Source: Bacteroidota bacterium (GTDB lineage Bacteria; Bacteroidota; Ignavibacteria; Kryptoniales; JAKASW01). Taken from it: a stretch of 64,000 nucleotides of DNA. How positions within the stretch are numbered: position 1 is the first letter of the stretch; every line of letters begins with the position of its first letter. The translations under genes were made by a program, and so were the position numbers. Positions 9,724 to 18,276 of the stretch are shown here, piece after piece. Where the stretch lies: the NCBI GenBank assembly GCA_021789975.1, contig JAJYIT010000004.1:62001-126000 (forward strand), read 5' to 3'. Under the pieces are notes generated by a model. That model saw nothing but the letters and a program-made list of their open reading frames with translations, was not told the origin of the DNA and ran no database searches.

Positions 9724-10497
9724 ATGTCTATTGAGAAAACCGAAGCCGTTGTTCTCCGTGCTATCAACTACCGCGATACGAGCAAGATCGTAACGTTATA
9801 CACGAAGCGATACGGCAAGATGAGCGCTATCGCCAAAGGGACGAGAAACCCGAAGAGTAAATTCGGCTCCCTTTTCCAACCGCTCAACTATCTTCAGATA
9901 GTTTTTTATCGGCGAGAAAACCGCGACATTCAATATGTTTCATCAGGTGAGTTTTTGAAGTATTTCAAATCTCTCACTACCGACGTCCTCCGCCTTTCAA
10001 TAGCAATGTCTCTGGTTGAAATTATCAACCGTGTTATGCATGACGAGGAAGAGAATGAACCGGTGTTCAATTTATTGGTTGGATCGCTATCGGCCCTCGA
10101 CGAGCCGGGTACATCGCCGAAGAATGTGTTTACGTATTTTGGTCTCCATCTCGCGGATGAGCTCGGATTTCGACCCAACTTCGAAACTTGCTTTGTTTGC
10201 AAGCGGCAGATAAACCTTGAGAAGGAGAAGAAAGTTTACTATGTTGTCCAAAAGGGCGGCCCGATATGCGAGGCATGCTTCGACCGAATAGTACCGACCG
10301 GGTCGGACTTTTATCTATCGGCCCCAGCCCTTTTGGCTCTGCGGAGTTTTGTGAGTCTCTCGGCCGGCGCCGCTGCCAAAGCTGAGATAGCGATGCCGGT
10401 GCAAAATGAACTTTCAAACTTCGTTTTTGTTTATCTGAGAAGACATTCTGACACTCTGCAGGAAATAAAATCCCTGGCAATACTAAGGTCGCCATGA
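9724..10497 (+). CDS. recO: DNA repair protein RecO
   Basis: A 257-residue RecO, which with RecR loads RecA on gapped DNA in the RecF recombination pathway and anneals complementary strands. The N-terminal OB-fold is clear (EAVVLRAINYRDTSKIVTLY, then GKMSAIAKGTRNPKSKFG). The C-terminal part has four cysteines spaced as a zinc site (Cys156, Cys159, Cys182, Cys185 in CFVC and CEAC), as in many RecO proteins. Length is normal. It starts with ATG at 9724 with only a weak upstream Shine-Dalgarno sequence. It is followed in the same direction by the HtrA-type protease. Confidence 0.9.
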   Translation: MSIEKTEAVVLRAINYRDTSKIVTLYTKRYGKMSAIAKGTRNPKSKFGSLFQPLNYLQIVFYRRENRDIQYVSSGEFLKYFKSLTTDVLRLSIAMSLVEIINRVMHDEEENEPVFNLLVGSLSALDEPGTSPKNVFTYFGLHLADELGFRPNFETCFVCKRQINLEKEKKVYYVVQKGGPICEACFDRIVPTGSDFYLSAPALLALRSFVSLSAGAAAKAEIAMPVQNELSNFVFVYLRRHSDTLQEIKSLAILRSP

Positions 10498-10633
10498 GGC
10501 GGGATCCAAATATAAGAAGACTCTTAAAGTAAACCCGGCTCATCGGTCCCGATTGGAATGCGTGGGAGAATCAGTCGCGGCCAGGCGTTCGTTCCAAAGC
10601 TGAATGCGTGGCAAAAGTTTAATCGGAGGCTAT

Positions 10634-12160
10634 ATGTTGCGTAAGAGAACGTTGTTAGGTGCGGCTTTGTTAGTTGCGATCGGAGTTGTCTTCGGCGCTC
10701 TTTTCGTCATGAGCTTCAACGGCGTCGGCGATACCCTCGGGATCACCGGCAAGAAAATAAAATTGGGAGGCGATGCACCTATCCCGCGCGCCGATGTGAA
10801 TCTCCTCGCAACTCAGCAGGCGTTCATAGAAGTTGCCAAGGATGTAACGCCGGCAGTCGTTAGCGTCACCGTGATCTCTACGCCGCAGTCGAGCTCGCCG
10901 GACATCCCGTTCTTTCACAACTTCCAGTTCCATCTTCCCCAGCCACAGCCTGAAAAAGGAACCGGATCGGGGGTGATCGTCACGACCGACGGCTACATCA
11001 TAACCAACAATCACGTGGTGGAAGGGGCAGTCAAGAATGGCATAAAAGTCAGGCTCTACGATAAACGGGTTTTAACGGCGAGACTTATCGGCACGGATCC
11101 CAATACGGATGTTGCGGTAATAAAGATCGAGGCGAGCAACTTGCCCGTCGCGGCGCTCGGAAACTCGGACAGCGTGCAGGTGGGTGAATGGGTGCTGGCC
11201 ATCGGAAATCCGCTAAACCTTACATCGACCGTTACAGCGGGCATAGTAAGCGCTCAGGGAAGGAACATTGATCTCTCGAATGACAAGTGGGGAATCAGCG
11301 ATTTCATACAAACGGATGCCGTGATAAATCCGGGTAACAGCGGCGGAGCACTCGTCGATATCACCGGGCGGGTTGTCGGCATAAACACCGCGATCGCCAC
11401 CAGGACCGGTTTCTATCAGGGATATGGTTTCGCCATACCGATAAATCTGGTCAGGAAGACCGCGGAGGACATTATTGAGTTCGGCCACGTGAGGCGGCCG
11501 ATGCTTGGGGTGCAGCTCAAGGCAAGCATCGACGGGACCGATGCGCGCGCACTTGGTCTTCCGAAGCCTGAAGGCGTGTGGGTGCAGGGCTTCACATCAG
11601 GGAGCCCTGCTGAAAAGGCGGGACTCAAAGCCGGCGACGTTATTCTGTCCGTGGATGGAGTGGACGTAAATGCTCCGAACGAAATTCAGACGCTGATCGC
11701 TGAGCACAGTCCCGGGGACGTTGTCAAGTTGAAGATATTCAGGGATGGAAAGATCCTGTATAAAAGCGTGACTCTCGCCGAAGTTTCGGAGAGTGAACTC
11801 AGCAGCAATGACCAGGTGGCACCGCCTGACAATGGTCAAACGCAGGAAGACATAGGCCAGGTCAGCGTTGCCAAACTGGGTATCACGGTACAGACTTTGG
11901 ACCAGGAAACAAAGAAAGCCGCCGACATCGACGAAGGTGTCATAGTTGCAGATGTGTCGCCGACCGGACCAGCTGCCGACAGGTCTCTTCTCGTGGGAGA
12001 CATTATTACCGAGGTGAATCATCAAAGAGTCGGCTCGCCTAAGGATCTCATGAACTTGTTGAGCAACAAGAAACAGGGGGACGCGGTTATGCTGAGAGTG
12101 TTAACGAAGCAAGATACTTCGTACATTTCAAGATTCGTCGCCGTCGAAATCGGCGGCTGA
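10634..12160 (+). CDS. Do/DegP-family periplasmic serine protease with two PDZ domains
   Basis: About 508 residues. The ATG at 10634 is preceded by CGGAGG and opens with a hydrophobic signal anchor (LLGAALLVAIGVVFGALFVM). The trypsin-like domain has the full triad: His in TNNHVVEG (about 127), Asp in DPNTDVAVIK (about 159) and Ser in NPGNSGGAL (about 236). Two PDZ domains follow; the first contains SPAEKAGLKAGDVILSVDG and the second GPAADRSLLVGDIITEVN. This is the standard HtrA/Deg arrangement for an envelope protease/chaperone that removes misfolded proteins. It is well suited to a cell with many outer-membrane barrels. A hairpin follows the stop codon. Confidence 0.93.
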   Translation: MLRKRTLLGAALLVAIGVVFGALFVMSFNGVGDTLGITGKKIKLGGDAPIPRADVNLLATQQAFIEVAKDVTPAVVSVTVISTPQSSSPDIPFFHNFQFHLPQPQPEKGTGSGVIVTTDGYIITNNHVVEGAVKNGIKVRLYDKRVLTARLIGTDPNTDVAVIKIEASNLPVAALGNSDSVQVGEWVLAIGNPLNLTSTVTAGIVSAQGRNIDLSNDKWGISDFIQTDAVINPGNSGGALVDITGRVVGINTAIATRTGFYQGYGFAIPINLVRKTAEDIIEFGHVRRPMLGVQLKASIDGTDARALGLPKPEGVWVQGFTSGSPAEKAGLKAGDVILSVDGVDVNAPNEIQTLIAEHSPGDVVKLKIFRDGKILYKSVTLAEVSESELSSNDQVAPPDNGQTQEDIGQVSVAKLGITVQTLDQETKKAADIDEGVIVADVSPTGPAADRSLLVGDIITEVNHQRVGSPKDLMNLLSNKKQGDAVMLRVLTKQDTSYISRFVAVEIGG

Positions 12161-12189
12161 ATCCTGCGACTGGAAACCGTGTTTCTAAG

Positions 12190-12232
12190 GGAGAGTTGCC
12201 GGCCTCGCTGAATTCAAGCCGGCAAGCTCTCC
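12190..12232 (+). terminator. hairpin after the Do-type protease gene
   Basis: GGAGAG-TTGCCGGC on the left pairs with GCCGGCAA-CTCTCC on the right, with one bulged base and a 14-base loop. It begins about 30 bp after the protease stop codon. No T-run follows, so it may act as a transcript-end stabiliser or weak terminator. Confidence 0.55.
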
Positions 12233-12271
12233 TGAAGGTATAATCAATTCACAAATAGTCTGGACTTGATC

Positions 12272-12649
12272 ATGAGCACTTCACCAGATGGGATGCCCTA
12301 CACCATCGAATACTATTACAAAGCGCGTTGGGGGCATGCTGAAGAATTCCTCTCTTTGTACAAGAAGAACCATCACCCGTTACTCAAGAAGCAAATCGAG
12401 ATGGGCCGTATCCTGAGTCTGTCTATAGCACGACCACGCTTCCATGCTACCGAGGATTCAAGATGGGATTTTCGCGTGACGATTGTCTGGAAAGCCATAC
12501 AGGTAACGAACGACGGGTTCAACGAAAAGGAGCTGGCGAGGCAGATTTTTACGGATCAGGAAACTTTCCAGCGCGAAGAACAGAGAAGATTCGAGATACT
12601 GAAGGCGCATTGGGATGTGCCGATTGCCGAAGTCGATCCAGAGTTATAG
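12272..12649 (+). CDS. small conserved hypothetical protein
   Basis: A 125-residue soluble protein starting MSTSPDGMPYTIEYYYKARWG; a TTG two codons upstream is the other possible start. The segment YTIEYYYKARWGHAEEFLSLYKKNHHPLL resembles the first strand and helix of dimeric alpha/beta-barrel (ferredoxin-like) proteins, but I cannot name a family. There is no signal peptide or membrane segment. It is rich in Glu, Arg and aromatic residues. The next gene begins 19 bp after its stop in the same direction. Confidence 0.6.
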   Translation: MSTSPDGMPYTIEYYYKARWGHAEEFLSLYKKNHHPLLKKQIEMGRILSLSIARPRFHATEDSRWDFRVTIVWKAIQVTNDGFNEKELARQIFTDQETFQREEQRRFEILKAHWDVPIAEVDPEL

Positions 12650-12668
12650 GGGCTACCCGAGTTCCATC

Positions 12669-13592
12669 ATGATACGTTTTCGCATCTTACCGTGTTCGCG
12701 ATCGGATACTAAGTCGCGTCCTCCCATCGTTAGACTTCTGGCGCTGTTCACTGTTTCTTGCACGATTCTTTTCCTTCCGGCATTTCCCCTTTACTGCCAG
12801 CAGGTGTTGAGAATATGGCCGGGGCTTGCGCCCGGCACATTGGGCACGAAAGATAATGAGAGGATTATCGACAATAGAATACATGACGTTTACCAGCCTG
12901 ATCTCACAGTTTTTCTCCCGGGAAAGAAAGTCGAGAAGTCACCTGCCGTTCTAATCATACCTGGTGGAGGATTTCGGTATGTCTGTTTCAGGAAAGAAGG
13001 GACGCTTGTGGCTAAATGGCTCAACAAGAACGGGATCGCCGCTTTCGTCCTCAAATACCGTCTCAACTTAAGGGACGCGCTGATGGATGCCGAAAGATCG
13101 ATGGAAGTCATACGGGGAAAAGCTGAGCGGTACCGAATTGATCTTGATAAGGTCGGAGTGATGGGATTTTCCGCCGGAGGGCAAGTTGCGGCGGACCTCG
13201 AGACTCGCAACGTGAGGGAGAGCGATAGACCCGACTTTGCGATGTTGGTATATCCTGCTCTTAATTGGGAGCATCCTGATGCCGATACTATAACCGCTGC
13301 TTCCTACAAAACTGACATCGCGGATCACTCGTTCGTTCCCTTCTATCTCCTTGTGAACAGGAGGACCGCGCCGACATTCATCGTCAATGGGGCAGATGAC
13401 CGAACCGTAAATGTGCGCGAGAGTATCCAATTCTTCAAAGCTCTACACGATGCCGGCGTTCCATTCGAGCTCCATGTATTCCAAAAAGGCGGACACGGTT
13501 TTGGCCTTGGTACCGACCGCGGTGAGGTCAGCAGCTGGCCGAGACTTTGTATTGAATGGATGCAGATTGAAGGCTTCATCGGGAAGAAGTAG
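12669..13592 (+). CDS. secreted alpha/beta-hydrolase, esterase (BD-FAE/acetylxylan esterase-like)
   Basis: About 307 residues from the ATG at 12669, with a signal segment (LLALFTVSCTILFLPAFPLY). The serine-hydrolase fold is clear: oxyanion motif IPGGGF, nucleophile in GFSAGG, acid in NGADDRTVNV and histidine in KGGHGFGLG. The arrangement (HGGG-like motif, Ser, Asp, His near the end) matches esterases that remove acetyl or feruloyl groups from plant polysaccharides, and the IWPGLAPGTLG start is typical of that group. It would work with glycoside hydrolases such as the GH35 enzyme. The exact ester is not predictable. Confidence 0.85.
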   Translation: MIRFRILPCSRSDTKSRPPIVRLLALFTVSCTILFLPAFPLYCQQVLRIWPGLAPGTLGTKDNERIIDNRIHDVYQPDLTVFLPGKKVEKSPAVLIIPGGGFRYVCFRKEGTLVAKWLNKNGIAAFVLKYRLNLRDALMDAERSMEVIRGKAERYRIDLDKVGVMGFSAGGQVAADLETRNVRESDRPDFAMLVYPALNWEHPDADTITAASYKTDIADHSFVPFYLLVNRRTAPTFIVNGADDRTVNVRESIQFFKALHDAGVPFELHVFQKGGHGFGLGTDRGEVSSWPRLCIEWMQIEGFIGKK

Positions 13593-13635
13593 CTCGTTGA
13601 ATCACTTGGGGTTACATTCCCCGTCGCTCGCGGTC

Positions 13636-13723
13636 TCATTCCCGCTGAGAGCCTGCCTACCAGGCAGGCACGCGGGAATCTGGTTCAGGAAAGTGGATTC
13701 CCGACAGGAGCGTTCGGGAATGA
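13636..13723. repeat. nested inverted-repeat element (REP-like)
   Basis: An 88-bp intergenic element with three nested arms. TCATTCCCG (13636) pairs with CGGGAATGA (13715). CGGGAATC (13673) pairs with GATTCCCG (13696). A tight hairpin GCCTGCCT-ACC-AGGCAGGC occupies 13651-13669. This layout is that of an interspersed palindromic repeat rather than a terminator. Only one copy is in the window, so its family status is inferred. Confidence 0.65.
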
Positions 13724-13753
13724 CATCATGGGTCTTTCGGATTTCGACGAATG

Positions 13754-13773
13754 CCTCGCGGCTTGCCGCGAGG
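13754..13773. repeat. perfect GC-rich hairpin
   Basis: CCTCGCGG-CTTG-CCGCGAGG forms an 8-bp perfect stem with a 4-base loop, 31 bp after the nested repeat. It has no T-run, and probably belongs to the same repetitive intergenic block rather than to a terminator. Confidence 0.55.
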
Positions 13774-13882
13774 ATGTTTATTTGAGGAACAGCGGATTTG
13801 CCGATTGGTGGACGACAAGCCCGGCATCGTGAGTCGTATGAATCTTGTTAACTGATAATCTAATTCGTTTCTGTTTACGTCA

Positions 13883-14275
13883 TTGCGAATACCCTGGATA
13901 AACGAAAAATATCTCCGCAAGAAGGCTGCGAAAGTGACCCAAGAAGATGTAAAGAAAGCGGTCGATAAATCGGAATCCATCACGAACAAATTCGAGTCGG
14001 TTGGACCTCTGGGAAGATACCTGACCGACATCAAATTACTTCTTTCTCTCTTAAAGGATTACTGGAGCGGTGAATATCGAGCCGTCCCATGGTGGGCAAT
14101 AAGCGCGATAGTATTCTCACTTTTGTATGTTGTCAGTCCTATTGATCTCATCCCTGACTTCATCCCAGTTATCGGTTATGTAGACGATGCAGCTGTTGTA
14201 TCTCTCTGTCTCGTCCTGGTCGAACAGGAGCTCAGCAAATACAGAAAATGGAGAGAGAGTCACCTCAATTCGTAG
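13883..14275 (+). CDS. DUF1232 (YkvA-like) membrane protein
   Basis: About 130 residues. The C-terminal half has the DUF1232 signature: a hydrophobic segment (WWAISAIVFSLLYVVSPIDL) followed by IPDFIPVIGYVDDAAVVSL. The function of this small membrane protein family is unknown. The best start is a TTG at 13883; I see no ATG that would keep the whole charged N-terminal helix. Its end overlaps the end of the convergent helix-hairpin-helix gene by 16 bp. Confidence 0.8.
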   Translation: MRIPWINEKYLRKKAAKVTQEDVKKAVDKSESITNKFESVGPLGRYLTDIKLLLSLLKDYWSGEYRAVPWWAISAIVFSLLYVVSPIDLIPDFIPVIGYVDDAAVVSLCLVLVEQELSKYRKWRESHLNS

Positions 14276-16215
14276 GAGATTCCGAGACTGAACGCGGTTA
14301 TCCCTGAAAGAGCCCGATCATATCCCATCAAAGAGAATTCCTTAGCAGTATCATAAATGTCTCTCGCAGCTTTCACGCCTGCCGTGAAGCCGCCGCCGAC
14401 TTTCACTGAGGCAAGGAGCATTAGCCTGATTCCGTCACCGCTAAACAGAGTGAATTCGGAAACTCCAGGCAAGTCGGGTTCAGTCACATAGAATGCACAC
14501 TCGTAAGAGTTCGCCTTGTAAAAACAAATCCTGGATCCGATCGAGAAGTTGTTCGTACTCCACTTGTAATCGGACAGAAACAATTCTCCGGCTTCTCCGG
14601 ATGCCAGGAAGTTTTTCTCGATTCTTGCGCGCACAGATAATTCCCGTGATAGCGTGCTCCTCACGTCAATTCTGAAGTTTTGTTTGGATTGTGAGATCGT
14701 AGTAACAGCAGTCGGCACATCCAGAAGGGCGAGGTAGAAATCTTCTTTGGTTTTAAATTTATAGCGCAGGTAGACCGAGACCGCGGGAGCATTCGGAGCA
14801 AAATCTCTGGGCAGCCTTATATAAGATTCCGCGGAGATTTCCTCGCCGTTCTTTTCCGGATCGTTTGAAAATGGAATTATCCTGAACCGGTCATAGTAGA
14901 TACCAAATCTGACATGGTCGAGAATGCGGATAGCCGCACCGAAATATGTGCCTTGTTCCATCGCAGAAGGATAGCTCTCGGCCAGGGGGCCGCTATAGCC
15001 GGGGGCTATCGAGGCCCTGAGATTCCTCACACCGACCGCGAACTGAGTCCCTTCGAATTCGATGCGGGCGCAGGTTGAGAAGGAGATGGTTTTATCCAAT
15101 AGAGCTTCACCGGTAATTGCGGCTCTTTCCGATTGAGCTTGAAAAAAACCTTCGTAGACTGTGAGATTGCTGGGATATCGCTTTGCAAAGCTGCGATCGT
15201 AGCCAAAGTGAGATGCCGAGATCCCGAATGAAGCCCATTTGGAATCATACCGGAGTACGCCGCCAAGGATCATTTCCCCTAGTTTTGAATAAGGCACAGT
15301 GTTCACTGAAGGTAAGTTTGTTCCGGGATAAACGATGGAAGTCACGCCGCCCGCACTGTCAACACGTGCATCAAAATTCTTCATCGATGCAAATCCCGTA
15401 AGCTCCAGCTTTCCTACCGGCACTGAAGCAGCAGCACCTCTTAAAAACCTGCTTTCCTGCCTTGATCTGTAGGGCCTCAGCGAATACATGCTTCTGGAAA
15501 AAAGGGACGTGACCGGGCCTGCACCCTTCGAGAGAATGCTCGCGCTTGAAAATAGGAGCCCGCTGCCAAGGCTGATGGAATAGTTGCCAAGAATAATCGT
15601 CGACAAATATGGCAACCCTTTTATGGCAAGACTCATCGAACAGAAGTCGAAGTAATTTTTCTCACCTGGATCCTTGTCGCTGACACCGTAGAACTCGAAG
15701 TTGCGATAGACCAAGCTGACCCGCTGAAAATTCAATACCCCATTTTCACCGCAAGCTTCACGGTAGAGAGGTATTCTCTGCAGCGAGATGTCCATATAGG
15801 ATTCCAGCTTCAGGTATGTATTGTTCTCTTCCCGTATGAAGGCCCGCTGTCTCAGCGCTTTCATAGCTGTCTGGCTCGCCCCTTCCAGCGGCGAAAGCTC
15901 ATCAACACTATGTATGAATTTAACCCTTCGTCTGTAGTCGAAGATGGCATCTGCAAAGTCTGTGCTCATGCCTGACACAAGCAGGAGGTCCTCAGGGCTT
16001 GCCGTGTTCAGGTCGAACTTGTTTATGATTTCGGTCGCGTCCTCACTACCGGCTACTACAGACTCAAGAACATTCTCATCCCTCACCTCTTCTTCAAGAT
16101 CTTGGGAAGGCGCCGCTTCGGGGTCAAGCGTTGATAGCAACGCAAACATCGTTATGATGATCTTGATCGCCGGTTTTGGATTTGCCGGAGAATTAGCTGA
16201 GCGAGGGATCTTCAT
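14260..16215 (-). CDS. outer-membrane barrel protein with N-terminal helix-hairpin-helix domain
   Basis: A 651-residue protein with an unusual pairing. Residues about 65-130 form a ComEA-like helix-hairpin-helix region (FDLNTASPEDLLLVSGMS, then DAIFDYRRRVKFIHSVDEL). The rest is a long stretch of alternating strands rich in aromatic and Ser/Gly residues that ends in ISYELR, as in outer-membrane beta-barrels. A hydrophobic segment near the N-terminus is the export signal. The start ATG overlaps the stop of the upstream PorV-like gene by 4 bp, so the two are co-translated. The HhH unit normally binds DNA or mediates protein contacts; its role at the outer membrane is unknown. The family is one I have seen in Chlorobi and Ignavibacteria genomes. 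Confidence 0.75.
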   Translation of the reverse strand: MKIPRSANSPANPKPAIKIIITMFALLSTLDPEAAPSQDLEEEVRDENVLESVVAGSEDATEIINKFDLNTASPEDLLLVSGMSTDFADAIFDYRRRVKFIHSVDELSPLEGASQTAMKALRQRAFIREENNTYLKLESYMDISLQRIPLYREACGENGVLNFQRVSLVYRNFEFYGVSDKDPGEKNYFDFCSMSLAIKGLPYLSTIILGNYSISLGSGLLFSSASILSKGAGPVTSLFSRSMYSLRPYRSRQESRFLRGAAASVPVGKLELTGFASMKNFDARVDSAGGVTSIVYPGTNLPSVNTVPYSKLGEMILGGVLRYDSKWASFGISASHFGYDRSFAKRYPSNLTVYEGFFQAQSERAAITGEALLDKTISFSTCARIEFEGTQFAVGVRNLRASIAPGYSGPLAESYPSAMEQGTYFGAAIRILDHVRFGIYYDRFRIIPFSNDPEKNGEEISAESYIRLPRDFAPNAPAVSVYLRYKFKTKEDFYLALLDVPTAVTTISQSKQNFRIDVRSTLSRELSVRARIEKNFLASGEAGELFLSDYKWSTNNFSIGSRICFYKANSYECAFYVTEPDLPGVSEFTLFSGDGIRLMLLASVKVGGGFTAGVKAARDIYDTAKEFSLMGYDRALSGITAFSLGISYELR

Positions 16216-17099
16216 CTCGATCTCAAAGCACTTCGGTATTTCGATATGCTTTCAAATTCGCTGGCCCCGCCCCCAGATATTTTAAATGAGAGCCCGATAC
16301 AATGTGTTATCCCCAGGAATTGGTGATAAGCCATTCCGTATTCAAGCTCGAATGCCAGTAACCTGCAGGCGAGCCCGGCGTGGATGGTATTTGTTCCGCT
16401 GGCCGTTCCACCCCGCAGAGTAAATTCTCTTATAGGTGAGTACTCTGCTGCCAACCTTACAGAGGATGGAAATCCAAGCTCTTTGAAATACTCTACAGCA
16501 ACGTTCACTCGCTCCGACACCAGTCCGCAGCCAAAAGAAATTGTCTGGGGAAGTTTATCCCTTGTAGCTGTCATCGACGCCGAATTGACGTTGGTAGTCG
16601 CGACAGAAATCGCGATATGATCCGAGAGAAACAACCTTGTTCCAAGATCGATGCTGCCGCAAATGCCTGTGCCATATCCTTTGATGAACAGGTGGTTTAT
16701 GTTCAGATTACAACCTAAGAAGAAAAAGTCCGAGATCGGTCTCGACAAGTTGACAGTGTAAATGCTTTCGCGGTACAAATCGTAGCCAAAGGTTTGCGCC
16801 GCTGCACCAAAATCGAATGAAAGAAGATGTCCACGGAAAGAGATGCCGGTAGTTCTGATTTCGGATAGGCCCAATGTAGAGGGTGAGTAGAAAACGTTGA
16901 GTTGCCTTAAGTTGGCACATCGGGCAGGATTGAGGTAGAACGACCAGCAGTCCTCCCCGAAAGAACCAGGGGCTCCCGCCAAAGCGAGGCTCCTGGCACC
17001 GGCAGCACGCCGCTCAAATCCGGCATACGAAACCGACGCAGCGGTAATGAGACGGATTGTCGTCAGGAGTATGAACCCACGATAACCGAGATTCCGCAT
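16212..17099 (-). CDS. PorV/PorQ-like outer-membrane protein
   Basis: A 295-residue secreted beta-barrel protein. After a signal peptide ending near SVSYA, the mature part begins GFERRAAGARSLALAGAPGSFGEDCWSFYLNPARC. This is the RAAGARSxALGGAxxA...NPA opening shared by PorV/PorQ and UPF0164-type proteins. The remainder alternates in strand pattern. PorV shuttles T9SS substrates from the translocon to the attachment complex in Bacteroidota; PorQ has a related role. It sits between porD and the HhH barrel protein, which supports a T9SS or outer-membrane assembly role, but PorV itself cannot be told from paralogues by eye. Confidence 0.72.
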   Translation of the reverse strand: MRNLGYRGFILLTTIRLITAASVSYAGFERRAAGARSLALAGAPGSFGEDCWSFYLNPARCANLRQLNVFYSPSTLGLSEIRTTGISFRGHLLSFDFGAAAQTFGYDLYRESIYTVNLSRPISDFFFLGCNLNINHLFIKGYGTGICGSIDLGTRLFLSDHIAISVATTNVNSASMTATRDKLPQTISFGCGLVSERVNVAVEYFKELGFPSSVRLAAEYSPIREFTLRGGTASGTNTIHAGLACRLLAFELEYGMAYHQFLGITHCIGLSFKISGGGASEFESISKYRSALRSR

Positions 17100-17169
17100 A
17101 CTTCGTCCTCATCTTTGATACGGCGTCAAGCGCCGCTTGAAAACACGGATTCTGGTGTTACGCTATCGC

Positions 17170-18063
17170 CTAGTTCAAATACTTTGAGTAGGTGGATTGA
17201 TGTGCTTGGTCAACGACGGAGAGTTTCTGGAAAATCGACTTGTCGGGATAATTTTTTAGTGCCTCTGCTATCTCGAGATATTTCGCATCGAAGAATTCTT
17301 TAACCAGTGTGTTTCGCGAACCGGACTGAAGCACAAGGTTAATTATTGAATTCAAGGAGCTGACGATTGTCGCCTGAGCGGTGTCAGGCTCGCTTGACAA
17401 TAAGTCTATCCCGTTATACTCGTACTCAAAAAAAGCTTTTCTAAAGAGCTCGCCTCTTGCAGAGAGAAGATCATTTACCAATCCATATCTGGAATAATTC
17501 CCGAGTGTCCCGCTCTGCCATCCCTGGGGGTTGTTACTGTTCTGGCCCATGGTGACGATGTTTGATGCTTTTTGATAGAACCTCGTCCCGCTTTCAGGAT
17601 CACTCGGCGGATAATAAGAATCGGCATCGAAACCGAGGACTATGTACATATAATAGTCTACGAAACTTGTCAGCGAATTGAATTGATAGTCGTTGTGATA
17701 TAACTGCTGGTCCTTCGTATAACTGAATTGCCAGGAGTTATCCATTATGCGGACCATGGGAGAAGTGTTAGACGATTTGTAAATCGGTCTTTGGCTCCCC
17801 ACGAAGGCCTGGGCGGTGTAAACCCCGTTCTGAGCACTCAGGAGATAAATGTTCAGAGTCGCCTGGATCTTCGGTCCTTTCCAATCCTGACCCGTCCATC
17901 TGTGGCTGTTTATGTATTCCTGGATGCTTTTGGCGAGATCAACGACATTCTCGCGATCTGTCCCATTAAGGGCATCATAGTTTATAGTTACAGTGCTGTT
18001 TATCTCCTGTGCGAATCCCGTGGAGAAAGCGGTAAAGACCAATAACGTGATCAGCCATTTCAT
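17170..18063 (-). CDS. porD: type IX secretion system protein PorD (DUF4835 family)
   Basis: A 297-residue protein with a signal peptide (MKWLITLLVFTAFSTGFAQ). It has the DUF4835 layout: NSTVTINYDALNGTDRENV, then an EYINSHRWT segment, GVYTAQAFVGSQRPIYKSSN, WQFSYTKDQQLYHND and FVDYYMYIVLGFDADSYYP. DUF4835 proteins include PorD, a periplasmic/outer-membrane component needed for T9SS in Bacteroidota. Length is normal. It is the first gene of a minus-strand set leading into the PorV-like and HhH barrel genes, with a gap of 70 bp. It fits with the T9SS-tailed proteins encoded elsewhere in the window. Confidence 0.85.
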   Translation of the reverse strand: MKWLITLLVFTAFSTGFAQEINSTVTINYDALNGTDRENVVDLAKSIQEYINSHRWTGQDWKGPKIQATLNIYLLSAQNGVYTAQAFVGSQRPIYKSSNTSPMVRIMDNSWQFSYTKDQQLYHNDYQFNSLTSFVDYYMYIVLGFDADSYYPPSDPESGTRFYQKASNIVTMGQNSNNPQGWQSGTLGNYSRYGLVNDLLSARGELFRKAFFEYEYNGIDLLSSEPDTAQATIVSSLNSIINLVLQSGSRNTLVKEFFDAKYLEIAEALKNYPDKSIFQKLSVVDQAHQSTYSKYLN

Positions 18064-18276
18064 GTTTTTTCCTCCGGGTCAATTTAGTTGAACTCAATAT
18101 GTAAGGCAACTCAATAGAAGCTGTAAGTCGCCGAGCGAGGATCTATCGAATTGACTTGTGGTTCCTTCATGTCGACACAATGATGGTTGAAAAGAATGGG
18201 GAAATAAGTAGATTGTGCCGGGATTCGCGATGTGACAGAAAAGGCAACCGTCAAAAGACGAATAAGAGGAGATTCG

